A stretch of 64,000 nt of DNA from positions 3,382 through 67,381 of the forward strand of contig BCJX01000015.1 in the NCBI GenBank assembly GCA_001600415.1, in the 5' to 3' direction. The first letter of the stretch is position 1, and every line of letters begins with the position of its first letter. The position numbers and the translations under genes were made by a program. Below the pieces are notes generated by a model. It was not told where the DNA came from, did no database searches, and worked only from the letters and a program-made list of their open reading frames with translations. Origin of the DNA: Pascua guehoae. Lineage: Eukaryota > Basidiomycota > Tremellomycetes > Trichosporonales > Trichosporonaceae. Of the stretch, positions 11,725 to 22,732 are shown one piece after another.

Positions 11725-12767
11725 GAGGGTCGGCGCCACTGTACATTACGTCAGCCACGGCGAGGGGTTGGGAAATCCGGATCCCGAGGGGAACGGAGGA
11801 AGAGAGAAAGAAAAGTGGAGGAAGGAGCAAGAGGGAAGAGTGCATCGTCCCGATGGACATGCACCGACGCGACAACCCTGGGCTCATGCTCATGCTCATG
11901 CATGCAACGTTCATGGCCTCGCTCAAGATCGGCTAGGCGTGCACGCATCTGCCGAGAGCGAACGAGGGGGCACGGGCGAGTCCGAGTTCCGAAGTATTAA
12001 TACCCCGCCGCCCCCCACAAGATGGCTAGCCAACGAGATGTCCCATCTGGGTCAACACTTACGGTCAGACAGAATCCGAATGCTCTCGGTTCGCCGGTGA
12101 TCGCCTCCAAATGGAGTCATGACGACCTCTTTGGCGACAGAGAGCGTTCCGTTTGCGACAGACGAGAGGGACGACAGTGCCGACCCCTGTGGCCGGTCTT
12201 GTGCCATTCACGCACGACGCGGAGACGGGTTAGGGCTGGTAGGATGTTGTGGTGCGTGCGACGGGCGGGGGCGAGAAATGCAATAGTGTGGAGCAATGCA
12301 GATATGTGTGGCGATGCGATGTGTGGAAGATGGGGCAAGATGAAGGGCGTAGTTGCAATGTGACGATGCAGCGGGGGATGTGGGGCGTGTTTGTGCAAGA
12401 ATGGAGAAGGGAGAAAGAGATGAGCGATGGAGGATGGAGGGATGGAGTAAAGGTGGTGGTGGTGTGGGGGAGCCGAAAAGAGCAAGCCAGGACCAGCCAG
12501 GGAAGCAAGGAAGGAACGCCTGTACGCCTGCCTGGTACACCTGGCGCCGTCCGTCTCTCGTCTAGTCTACGGAGTGGTGGCCGCCGAAATGATGACGCGC
12601 CTCTCCTTTGCCCATTTCCATCCACTCACAACCCGCCGTCGCCGCTACCCCCCCCCCCTCCCCTCGGTCTCGGCATCGTCCACCCAAAAAAATACTACAC
12701 AATCCCGACCCCGCCCGCAAAGCACAAACAAGAGGCACAACAACAGTCTCGAGCATCTGATCCACAC
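11725..12767. promoter_or_regulatory. Divergent intergenic region between MDV1 (-) and KTI12 (+)
   Basis: About 1.04 kb between two divergently oriented start codons, so both promoters must lie here. The strand is G-rich on + around 12240-12480 and pyrimidine/A-rich just before the KTI12 ATG. A long open frame through 12249-12930 is only the 5' extension of the KTI12 frame and has no protein-like character before the ATG. No specific sites claimed. Confidence 0.5.
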
Positions 12768-14286
12768 ATGGCGCTTGTTACCATCACCGGCTACCCGTGC
12801 TCGGGCAAGAGCACGCGCGCACGCGCACTCGCTGCAGAGTTTGAGCGCCGGATCAAGGAGACGGGGTCAAAATTGGACGTTGCGGTCGTGGACGACACGG
12901 GCGTGCATGTCGAGCGCGCGTCGTATGATGGTGAGTGAGCTAGTGGCGAGTCGGTGGGTCGTGAACAGGTATCATGTTAGAAGGTCGCACGAGCAGAACA
13001 GTGCACTGGTGGCGTGGTGGACACGACTGCAGTGGAAGGCAGGCTCGGAATTGGGCGTGACGCAACTGGGTGGCAACATGGCAACATGTCACACCTTTTG
13101 CTCGTCCGTCATGCAGGTTAGCTAGTCAACACAGCGTGCAACATGCACGACCTGCACCTCGTGCATGTCCCATCTCAAAGATGGTCTGCAAGAGCCTTCA
13201 CAGCCTTCTGAATCATCGCCACACTGTTCCCCATTGCGCCGCTGCACTCGACGCCAGAACAAACACTCTAACACGCAGACAGCCGCGCCGAGAAACCCGC
13301 GCGCGCCGCGCTCTTTGCAGCCGTGACGCGCACCATGTCCCCGACGACCATTGTCATTGTCGACAGTGCAAACTACATTAAAGGTTTCCGGTACCAGATG
13401 TACTGCGCCGCGCGCGAGGCGGTCGTGCGCGTAGCGACGGTTCGTGTGGCCGCGCCGGCGGACAAGTGCCGCGAGTGGCATGGGGCAAGGGCAGAGTCGG
13501 AGCGGTACAAGGACGAAACGTGAGTTTGAAGATGGGCTGGGTATGACCGCTTGGTGCAGGCTCTGAAGCCAAGTACTGGTGCTGCCTTCGCTGGTAGTTA
13601 TGGGTATCTGTCCATGCCCGCGGTGCATGTCGTCCAGCAACCGCCCACAGCCCGTTTCTGCTCTGGGGACGCCACTAATGGCAGCTTTGAAAACCTCATT
13701 ATGCGGTACGAAGAGCCCAACTCGATGGTCCGCTGGGACTCGCCCCTGTTCACGCTACCATGGGACGAGGAGCCGCCATACGACGCCCTCTGGGCGGCAG
13801 TCACGTCGGGCGTCAAGAAGGGCCCAACAGGAGCAGTAGCAGCTGTGAGTATCTTCTTCTGGTGTGGTCGTCTGCTGCGTGCCCCAGCCACCACCCTCCC
13901 CTTCTGTCCACCACCTTAACCGCCCACACCCACCCTAATCACCCACACCCACCGACTAACACCAGGTCGCAAAACCACCCCCTGGCACCCTCCAAACCCT
14001 CACCACCACCACGTCGACCCTCGTCTCCGCCCTCCTCGCCCACCTCGCCCACGGCGTCACGCCCACATTCCCCGTCCCCTCCCCACCGGCGCGGCCGGGA
14101 CTCGTCCTGCACCTGCCCGCGCGCAAGCCGACGCTCGCCGAGATGCAGCGCCTCAAACGCCAGTTTGAGACGACGCAGACGCAGGCACAGCGGTCCAATT
14201 CGCGCAGTGCCGGCGGGTGGGGGGAGCAGGAGGTGGCTAGTGCCTTTGTGTCGTTTTTGGAGGCGACGTGGGGCACTGCCGTGTAG
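12768..14286 (+). CDS. KTI12: Kti12-like Elongator-associated P-loop protein
   Basis: Exons 12768-12930, 13279-13519, 13685-13844 and 13966-14286 give 294 aa. The N-terminus carries a Walker A loop, GYPCSGKST (residues 8-16). Signatures of the family follow: DSRAEKPARAAL, IVDSANYIKGFRYQMYC and, after intron 2, LIMRYEEPN with RWDSPLF. Kti12 binds Elongator and carries tRNA; it is needed for wobble-uridine modification. The length is close to yeast Kti12 (313 aa). Intron 1 is unusually long for this window (348 nt). The acceptor of intron 2 was picked because it alone restores the conserved segment linking the two exons. Confidence 0.9.
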
Positions 14287-14487
14287 GGTGGGGATGGGCG
14301 TACGCGTTATGTAGAGGGTAAGAGACGAAAGAGTAGGGCAAGTCTTGGCGGCAACTGTTGGGAGGAAGGGGACACACGGTGCTCGAGCTACCCATACACG
14401 GCATACTACCCCACACGCCACACACTATACTGCACTGCACCCGGTTAGATGCTAGAGAGTAGATGCCCATGCATGTACAACTGTAAT

Positions 14488-17323
14488 CTATGCGTTGGTG
14501 TGGCTGTTGTGGTACTTGATGCGCAGTTCGCCTGTGCGTCAGCCAACCAAACCCCTCTTTCCACTCACAAGTCTCTAAATGGTCGTATGCCAGGTTAATC
14601 TCGGCCATCTTCTTGTTCATGGCCTTCTCGTCTGCAGGGGTCTGAGCCCTGTCGGGGTGGAAGCGCATCACGAGGCTCATGTACGCGTTGCGCACAGCCT
14701 CGTTGCCCGCGTCTTCCTGCGCGTACTGCAAGTGCTTGTGCTCGGGCGAGATGCCCAGGCGCTTGTAGTAACCCATCGGGTCGAGGAGGACCGCCGAGTT
14801 GCGCGCCATGTCGCGTCCCTCAGCGGCCGCGACCTCTGATGCCTCTGCTGCCTGTGCACGCTGGGTTTTGCGCCACGACTTTTGCCGCTGGACCTGCTCG
14901 CGGATACGGTCTCGGAGGAACTGTTGGCGTGCTTCGCTCTGGCTCATAGACGAACGGAGTGCGTCGCGGAGATGGTCCCGGAATCGCGAACGGGGTTCAT
15001 CCGAGGCGGCGTCAGACGGCGAGGACGACGGGGCATTGTCTTTGGCGTTGGGCCCCTTGCTATTTGATGATGGCTTGGGCTTGGGACGTGGTGCGCGCAG
15101 ATGCGCCGACACGGATGAGGCCTCCTTCTTTTTCTCTAGGAACGTCGGTGCATTCAATCCCTCCCCGGGAGATCTTGAAAACAGCGACTCGACGACGTAG
15201 CTTCTGTTCAGGTTAGAAAAGAGAGGCCAATAAGGACAAGGCCGACACGACCGAGGACAGGTCACCTTACTCACTTGACGGTACCACTGTCCAACGGTCC
15301 CTTTGAATTGCAGATGGGGAACATGTAGGGGTCTTGCCATGTGTCTGGCGATAAACGGCCGCGACCCAAAGCGCGCACAATGATGGACGCATAAGCGCGC
15401 GAATGTTCTGGACTCAGAAACTGGAACGAGAGGCGGCCGTCTCCATTCATTGGGGACCCCTTTTGGATAATCCAGCCTTCCCTGTAGTGACGAAAGGTGT
15501 CTTGAGGGTTATAGTCGTCCACATGCTGACGTGCAACTTCTTCGTCGGCTGGGCGGAGCCGCTGTGGTGGTTGAAAGCTCGACGCGTCGAGGAAGGCAGT
15601 GCCCTGTTCGCACTCGACCTTGTACACCAGGCCTGCGGTGAGCATTGGGGATAATGCAGAGGCGAGGAAAGGGCCGAGCAGCATGCTGGAAAGTGTCGCT
15701 CACTCGCACTCATCCGCAGATATGTCATGTGGGTAATGTAAATGTTACTCACGATAATGAGGAAAAGAGTGAACAATCTGTTCTGTCAGCTCGTGTGCCA
15801 AAGCCAATGCTCAGACAGATCTATGCCCCTCGACTGCACTCGCATGCGAGGTCAACACCCTCACCAACCCTCCCCAACGTTGTTTCAAGGGCAAACTCAC
15901 ATCCAACTCCCGATTCAAGGTCCACTGTTCTCGAATGCTGGGGGCAGCGGTAATACCGCTGCGATATTCGGCGATGCGCTGCTGGTCGAGACGGCTTGGA
16001 CGTGGCGGGGGGTATGCAAATAGTGGGGCTGACGACAAATCAAAGTCGGTGAGGAGGAAAGGATCTGCAACACTGTCGCTGAAGAGATGCATTGTTGATG
16101 ATGACACGGCCCCCTCATTCCATGTCGCGGAAATGAGGTCTTCGTTGATCACAACGCCACTGGAAGTTAGCGGGGGGTTTTTGTATTTGCAGCAACAAGA
16201 AGGACGCTGACCTCCCACAGCCCGACAGACAGTTGCAGCTGAACAACTGGGCATTGTCACGGTCTCAGCAACGCGCCTCAAAACTCAGGCTCATTCCGCA
16301 GGCTGGCTGCCACCGTACTCTGCCGCTGCCCTCTCCAAGGCCACCAAGATGAGTGTCCGCTCCTAGCCTGCGTGTGTGGAGCGGAGCGTAGAAGGATTAT
16401 CTCACGGCCAAGCTTGCGTTCACTAGCAGACCTACCCTCCACACATTTCCACCCCGACAGCGGCACGACCCCTCATGCGCGACGGGCTACCCTCGATTCC
16501 TCGCCCGTCACACTTCCCGGTACAAACTCACTGAGCCCAATGATCCGGCCCCACAGCGGCTAGCGTGCAGCCCTGAGAGACATAGCAGTTGCGAGTGAGC
16601 ATACGATTGAACGGTTTACCGGTGCCGGCAGCTTGCGGCTCCCACCGCAGCTCGATGAGCATGTTTATCGTGTAGAACGGAATGAGCTCTGGCTTCCACG
16701 AGATGACTTTCCAGTTGTTTAGCCAGCTGAAAAATCCCTGGGGTGTCAGTGGTGACCTCAAGTGGCGCGAGGTCTGTTTCGTGTGTGATCGTCATCTCAT
16801 GTGCAAACTACTTTGAGCACAATACAAGGAAGGAGCTGGGTGCGTGACAGTTGTAGGGCAGTATATGCTCCCCCACTGTTGCCCCCGCGCCCTAGTCCCT
16901 CGCGGGAGACCTCCAATACTTGACAACTCTGAAGCCAGTCGCGTCCAAGAGCCACAACAAAGAGAGACTCACAAATGCCCCCTGAATGGCCCTCCCCCTG
17001 GAACTCGTCGTGGGCTTTGAGATGAACCGCGACGGTTGTATGATCAATATACGCCCATATGGATCCTGTCCAAAGATGTGCGCGTCAACCTTGGCCGCTA
17101 CACCGCGCGCGATAATGTTCTCCTTTGCGTATCCAGCCGTTGCCGACGGCGCGAAATGTCGGGATGACGAGGTGGCAAAGGTCCGTGGCCGTGGCCGGTT
17201 TGCCGAGCTCCACGAGGTCGTCAACGAGGCGCTCAATGATGTGGGTTGGGGAGAAGTGTGGTGGGATAGAGCGCAGGCTGCCGGCAGGCGCGAGCGAGGC
17301 GCGTTGGCCAGCCGGGCGAGCAT
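14488..17323 (-). CDS. Predicted mitochondrial membrane protein with C-terminal J domain
   Basis: Minus-strand exons 17323-16973, 16737-16532, 16159-15901, 15782-15749, 15632-15275, 15203-14569 and 14531-14488 close in phase to 628 aa. The first 60 residues are Arg/Ser/Ala-rich without acids, like a mitochondrial presequence. A hydrophobic segment (around RLFTLFLIIVSLVY, residues 273-288) is built across exons 4 and 5. Basic, charged linker residues 470-540 lead to a J domain at about 545-612 with an intact HPD motif (585-587). The J domain at the extreme C-terminus suggests recruitment of an Hsp70, probably mtHsp70. The N-terminal two thirds match nothing I recognise. An additional phase-0 24-nt microexon at 16812-16835 is possible within intron 1. 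Splitting into two genes is less likely because all phases agree across the long introns (235 and 372 nt). Confidence 0.7.
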
Positions 17324-17884
17324 GGTGTCGAGTAGGTCGAGGTGCAATGAGTTTAGAGGAATGACAGTGGAAAGTGTAGAGGACAAGTAGGTACGGCTGC
17401 AGTTGGCGGCAAAGAACGCGAACAGAGCGCTCAGGCACGATTTGAGCGGGATCAAATTTGGGGGGGGGGCAGCAGGAGATTACGATAACAGACAGTGGGA
17501 CTGTTTTGTGGATGGTGTGTGTTGACGTCTTCTGTTGACGCGCGTCCACACCATGTATACTACTGTAGGCACCGTCTGAACCATCTGGCCGTCTGGACTT
17601 GTGGATAAACTGGGCCTGGAGCCTACAACAAACTAACATTGACACGATGGTTGTAACTGCAGACCGCCATTGCGAGAATATGGCGCGTGGTTGTGCGAGA
17701 TTAACGTGGTTGGGTGGCGGATTTACCCGGCGTATGTAAGACCGAGGCGACCGCGAGACTGACGTATTTCACCACTACAACCAACCGCCACCCAGTTGCT
17801 TCCCGTTCTTCGCTCCCGTTCCAACTCTGTTCCACGTTTCCTCCTCTACTCTCATCACTCTTACCAACCCGCACACTCATCAAC
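17324..17884. promoter_or_regulatory. Divergent region between the J-domain gene (-) and the Ctr gene (+)
   Basis: About 560 bp with both start codons pointing outward. It includes a G9 run near 17460. The 100 bases before the Ctr ATG are CT-rich. I could not find a clear copper-response element by eye. Confidence 0.5.
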
Positions 17885-19000
17885 ATGGACCACGGCGACC
17901 ACGGCGGCCACGGCGGCAACGGCGACATTAACATGCCCAAGTGTGAAGTGCGTACGGTATGACTGCTTCGGGCTTTCCGCCTCGACGCGTCCCGCCCTGT
18001 TGGTTACAAACATGTGGCTGGCCCTCTCCTGGCCGGTAATCTGGCCCCAGCGCATCCACTGACGTCCAGTTGAACATGCTCTGGAACTACCAGGTGGAGA
18101 ACACCTGTGTCGTCTTTCCCTCGTGGCATATTAGCGGATGGGCGGGCATGCTCTTCTCATGGTACGTCTCGGTGTCTATATGTCTGGGTATCCTCTCTAC
18201 TCGGTCGACATCGAGCGCGAACTTGAACCACAACCTCGCCGACGTGTTTTCCTAACGCCCAGTCTTACAATCATCGCCATCTCGGTCGGCTACGCGGCCC
18301 TCCTCGCCCATATGCAGCGGTACGAGCGCGCGCTCACCACCCGGCTTGCCCAGGTCGCGCGCCCCACCATTCCCGGAACGGGCGCGTATACTGCCGTCGA
18401 AGGCGAGGGCAAGCCGGACCTGTGAGTTTACGTTCAGTGCAGAGTGATGTTTGGAGGTGGTGTTGGAGGAGGAGTTCTGGTGCCAGCTTGACGAGCTTGA
18501 GCTTGATTTTGAATCATCTCCATGTCGTGGCCGAAAACGCGCGAGACACTTTTCAATCAGTACACGAGTTTCAGAGTATGGTGCTGCCGAGCCGAACTAT
18601 TCCCGCCCTCTGTCAACGCCCTCCGTACATCTCACTGACAAGCAGAATCCAGCTCCCGAAGCACGTCAGGGTGTACCGCGCAGGCATGTACGCCATCTCG
18701 GTGGCCATTTCATACTTTGTACGTCCCTCTCTCCCTTGAGCTACTGGTTACCACCGACTGACGCCTGCAGCTCATGCTCGTCGCAATGACGTACAACATG
18801 TACCTGTGTGCGGCGATTGTCATTGGCGCGTTTGCGGGACACATGGTGTACGAGAACGAGCTCGACTTGAAGTGAGTCCTGGAGACGGGCGGCGGACGGC
18901 AGGGCGAGATGCGCTCACGAGCGGGGAAGAGGGGGGCATGAGGCTGACCTGCAGCGCCGCACTGGCCGGAACAACGGCACGGGGACTGGCGTGCCACTAG
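17885..19000 (+). CDS. Ctr-family copper transporter
   Basis: Exons 17885-17947, 18070-18161, 18263-18421, 18646-18718, 18771-18871 and 18955-19000 give 177 aa. The short N-terminus is His/Met/Gly-rich (MDHGDHGGHGG). Three hydrophobic segments follow at about 45-68, 117-140 and 141-156. The second holds the family MxxxM motif (M135, M139) and the third the GxxxG motif (G148, G152). The last exon ends in Cys-His, a C-terminal metal-handing motif common in Ctr proteins. These are the hallmarks of Ctr1/Ctr2-type Cu(I) channels. Exon 4 has two acceptors 3 nt apart (18643 or 18646). If the last intron is retained, translation stops at 18873-18875 and the Cys-His end is lost. The plasma or vacuolar membrane cannot be told apart from sequence alone. 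Confidence 0.9.
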
Positions 19001-19291
19001 CTGGGACTGGAGTCGCCGAGGACGATGGAGTGCAGGTAACTAGAGCGGGAGTGAGATGTGATGGCATGACACGACTGTGCGCGTTTCGAGGGCCTGAACC
19101 AATACAACTGAGTGTGTCCAACTTGCCAGTGTCGCCTCGGGACGACTAACACTGATGTTACACATGGCACGCTCTGTCCATACATGTCCATTATAACTAC
19201 TGAATGTCCGGTGGCCCTCCCCCACTGTCTCGTGTGTCCCAGCGTCAAGGAGTGACGAATCGAATGTGGCGTTTCGTCTTTTAGTCGAGGA

Positions 19292-21277
19292 TCACCCCGA
19301 CGCGGCCGAGTGCGAGTGCCCCGAAGACTTTGCAGACAGCGACTGCACCGACGGCGACTGGACCGACAGCATGTGAACGGGCAGCGACTGGGCTGGGGGC
19401 GAGAGAGTCGGAAGCGTGCTCGGCGAGGCTGCGGGGACAGGCGACGAGGACGACGGGGAACCCATCTCCTCGGGCTCCTCTTGCCACGCGGCATTGTACA
19501 GGGGCGGCATGTCGACAACGGGCGGCCGGGGGACGCGGCCTCCGTCCTCGTGGAAGCGGTACTGGGTGTCTGGGGGTGCCGTGGCTGCGTCGGCAGGGTC
19601 GCTCGGGCCGCCGTCGGAGAAGCGTATTAAGTCGGTGGAAGACAAGCCGGCCTTGCCTTGGCCTTGGGAGTGCCGGGGTCCGCCCATGAGCGGGTGCGGG
19701 CCGGCTGCACCGGGAGGAAGCTCTGTGTAAGGACCCAGGGGAGACCATTGTCGCGAGGCACGTGAGCCCTCGGAGGTACTCGACGTCGGCAGCGTGGATG
19801 CAAACCCTGCCATGTGCATCTCGGGCGACTGCGTCGACATGGAAGACGTCAAGGGCATTGCGGACGAAGAACGGGTCGGAGACAGAGACGCGTCGTGGCG
19901 AGCAACAGCACTGTATCCGCCGTCGGTGGGCATACTGAAGGGCGACACGCGTGCCTGCGGGTCCGACTCTTCAAGGAGGTCGATGGTGCCCGTCGAACGG
20001 TGGTTCTTGCGGCGGCGAAGGCACCGCCGGACAAGCATGATGACGGCAATGATGGCTAGGATTCCTCCCACGGCGCATCCTGCAATGATACCAGCAAGAG
20101 CACCGGTGCTCAGTCTGCTGTGTCAGTGGGTCTGCACGGGCCCCAACTACCCACTTGGCACTACTGTGGTCTATTCCGGGCACGTCAGAGGGGCTGGGGA
20201 CGCTCGAAGCGGTGGCGGGGTCGATGGGGGCGGTGATATTGAGCGTGTTCGAGTCGAGACAAGTGTTATTTCCGTTTGGAAGGATTTTCATTACTTGGGT
20301 CACGCCACCCTGCGCTTGCTCCGAGTCCCACGCTGCCAGAACAAAGTCGGCACCCGCCTGGACATTGACATTCCAAACTAGAGTCAGCATGAGTCGTAAT
20401 GAACCCCCTCACTAAGCTGCTTGATGTCGTTGGCAGACGTCTTTACAACGACGCTGCTGTTGGGAACAGCGCCGACCACTGTCACTGGCGTGTGGTTGGT
20501 GGGCGTGATGCTCCAGTCGAGCGTGAGCGCGTCGCATTGCTGGATCTGTCAGCGGGGAAGGGGGGGGGGGGCACTGAACACTGAAACCACGTAAACCCAC
20601 TTTGAATTCGTCGGTGGTTCCCGCGGGAAGAATAGAGAAGCTGTGCGGCACTGTCAGCGACTGCCATGTACGTTCGCTGTAATCTCAGATAGAGACTCAC
20701 TACCAGGGTGGGTTTGGTCCCACGGTGTAGCTGCAGTTCGCACCCGATGCAGGAGCGCCGATCGTGTACAAGGGCGTGGCAAGCGTCTGCGTGGTCAGCC
20801 GCACCGCCTGTCGTACTGTCGTGCCGACGCCCACCCATTGTCCCTTCGAGTCTGTCATGTAAAAGAAGATTGTCTGAGCCTTCTTTGCCATTTGGTTGTA
20901 TGTGGGGTCTGTGTGCGTCAGCCATCATGCATGTTTGTGTGGCACAGGTCCCAAGGTGAGGTCAACGAACAGTTGCAAGTCCACTTGTACGAGCCTCCTT
21001 CGGTCTCCTGCGAAGAGTCGGAAGGCACCGAGATGATGGACGCAAAGTGCTGTGGCGGCTGGCGTCAGATGACATGCCGGCGTTGAACACATACGACGGC
21101 TGTGATTGTGTAAGGGGGCACACCACCACTCCAAGAAAACTCGACTTGGCCGCATTCGTTGACGCTCGCCGGGTCGACTGTGAGGGTAAAGGATGGGTCG
21201 TATGCGGCTTGGACAATGGTGAGGCCGGTGAGGACTGCGAGCGCGAGCCCCACGCTTTGGAGGCGTGTGGCGAGCAT
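19292..21277 (-). CDS. Single-pass membrane protein with signal peptide and Ser/Pro-rich tail
   Basis: Minus-strand exons 21277-21095, 21049-20971, 20908-20701, 20640-20601, 20545-20413, 20377-20155 and 20114-19292 give 562 aa. Residues 1-24 form a signal peptide (hydrophobic core LALAVLTGLTIV). The ectodomain to about 285 has many Cys, Trp and N-glycosylation sequons (e.g. NCS, NHT, NSS, NNT, NIT). One transmembrane helix spans about 294-318 and ends in RRCLRRRK, so the N-terminus faces outside. The 240-residue cytoplasmic tail is Ser/Pro-rich and disordered. Fungal proteins of this layout (Mid2/Wsc-like or the secreted domain of Ser-Thr-rich membrane proteins) act as wall sensors, but I see no defining domain and do not assign a role. 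Introns are 35-62 nt. Confidence 0.8.
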
Positions 21278-22732
21278 GTTTGGGCGCTGAGATGGAGGCG
21301 ACCTGATAGTGGCAGGCAACAAAGAGATGAGAGGTGGTGGGGAGGAAGGAGGATTGTGACTAGGCGATGTTGAAGATCAACATGTTGGGAACCAAAGGAC
21401 AGCAAGGACAGGATGGTTGTGACGATGGCACACTGCTTCCTTTGCTCGCCTCGCACTCTCGCCCTTTGTCTTGTCTCCTGTACGAGTGCACTGTCCCAAT
21501 TGCCCAGTTCTACTCGCCTCTCTGGATCTCTGGACTGCGGGTCGCCCCCCCGGGGTCAGTGCGTGCGGATGGATGGGTGGATCTAATCTAATGCATTCAT
21601 TCATTGTACAGCGTGCACAGCAATCGCAAGGATGCCAAGGCATGGGCCACTGTGGCGCTGCTCATGCCCAGAGGACGAGAATAGGAGGAGGCGATGACCC
21701 ATGGCTGGGAGCAAGAGACAGTCTCACCCTGAGCCACTCGTCGTGCTAGACCCGTCATATCGTCATGCCGCTCACTAGATTGCTGCTGTCTGTACCGTGC
21801 AGTGTACCGTGCATGGCGCGCACAGAGGTATTGTGCTGACAGAGCACAGTCTCCTGTCACGCACGCACAGTACTCTGACCTCTTGTATTTCGGCACGCTT
21901 CTGCCCTACCCACAGACGCTATACACGCTATACATACTACTATACACACTACTACACACGCTCCACACACCATGCACGCCAATACCATACCCGTCAGGCC
22001 GTCAGACGCGCCATGGGATCTGTGCAATCTGCAATCTGGGAGCAAACCCGCTCACCGCAAACGCCAACTTGCCACAGCTAGGCTCAAACTAGTCGAGCCG
22101 CAGGGCGGAATAAAACGACCCTCCCGAGACCCCAGTGCGGGGGTCGACAGGGTAACGGTACAATGTAGAATGTAGATCTCGATATCTCCGGCCCCCTTGC
22201 CAATCACTGCAACAGAGGGGTACCGGGTAGGGTAGTGAGTGACGAGACATGATATGGCCTGGGCACAGCCTGGCCACCTGGCACCTGGCCACCTGGGCCA
22301 GTCTGGCGGCCTACGTACAACAGGGCTGGGGGCGTAAAGTGCTGGACTCGCGAAATCCAGAGTTGACCCTTGAATGGTGTGGATACAAGGATATCTTGCA
22401 TTCCCCGATCACTGCGCCACTCGACACAGTTCAACATGCCATGGAGGAGGCTGCAGGGCACGCATCCCGGTATCCTTCAAAAGCATTACATGATATGACG
22501 AGAATACCACGATAACCGTGGGGTAGCAGGACTGGGGAGACAGATCAGGCTTCGCGTGGCCAAGCAAGTCTACGACATAGAGGATCGCGAGGGATATCAA
22601 GGAGGCGACGCACCGGGTCACGAGCAAGTGGGGCATTCCTGAGGACAAACTGGCGCACCCATAGAGTGACACTGGACACGCGCGTTTGAGTCCTTTGGGC
22701 GTGGCGACGGTCTGGCAATCACTCAAGAGCAC
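21278..22732. other. Intergenic, no gene recognised
   Basis: About 1.45 kb upstream of the membrane-protein gene and downstream of the serpin. A low-complexity CACTATACA-like tract lies at 21915-21975. Open frames are short and not protein-like. A stretch near 22337 resembles a Ser-tRNA anticodon arm but has no flanking arms. Confidence 0.5.

Noticed and set aside
15749..15782. Using the GTGAGT at 15752-15747 as the donor of exon 4 in the J-domain gene
   Set aside because: It does not restore phase with any acceptor downstream. The GTAACA donor four bases later does, and it builds one continuous hydrophobic segment.
18873..18875. TGA as the natural stop of the Ctr gene
   Set aside because: It lies inside a strong donor (GTGAGT). 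Splicing gives an in-phase last exon ending in the family-typical Cys-His.
22337..22362. Stretch resembling a tRNA-Ser(CGA) anticodon arm (TGGACTCGCGAAATCCA)
   Set aside because: No D arm, T arm or acceptor stem lies around it.
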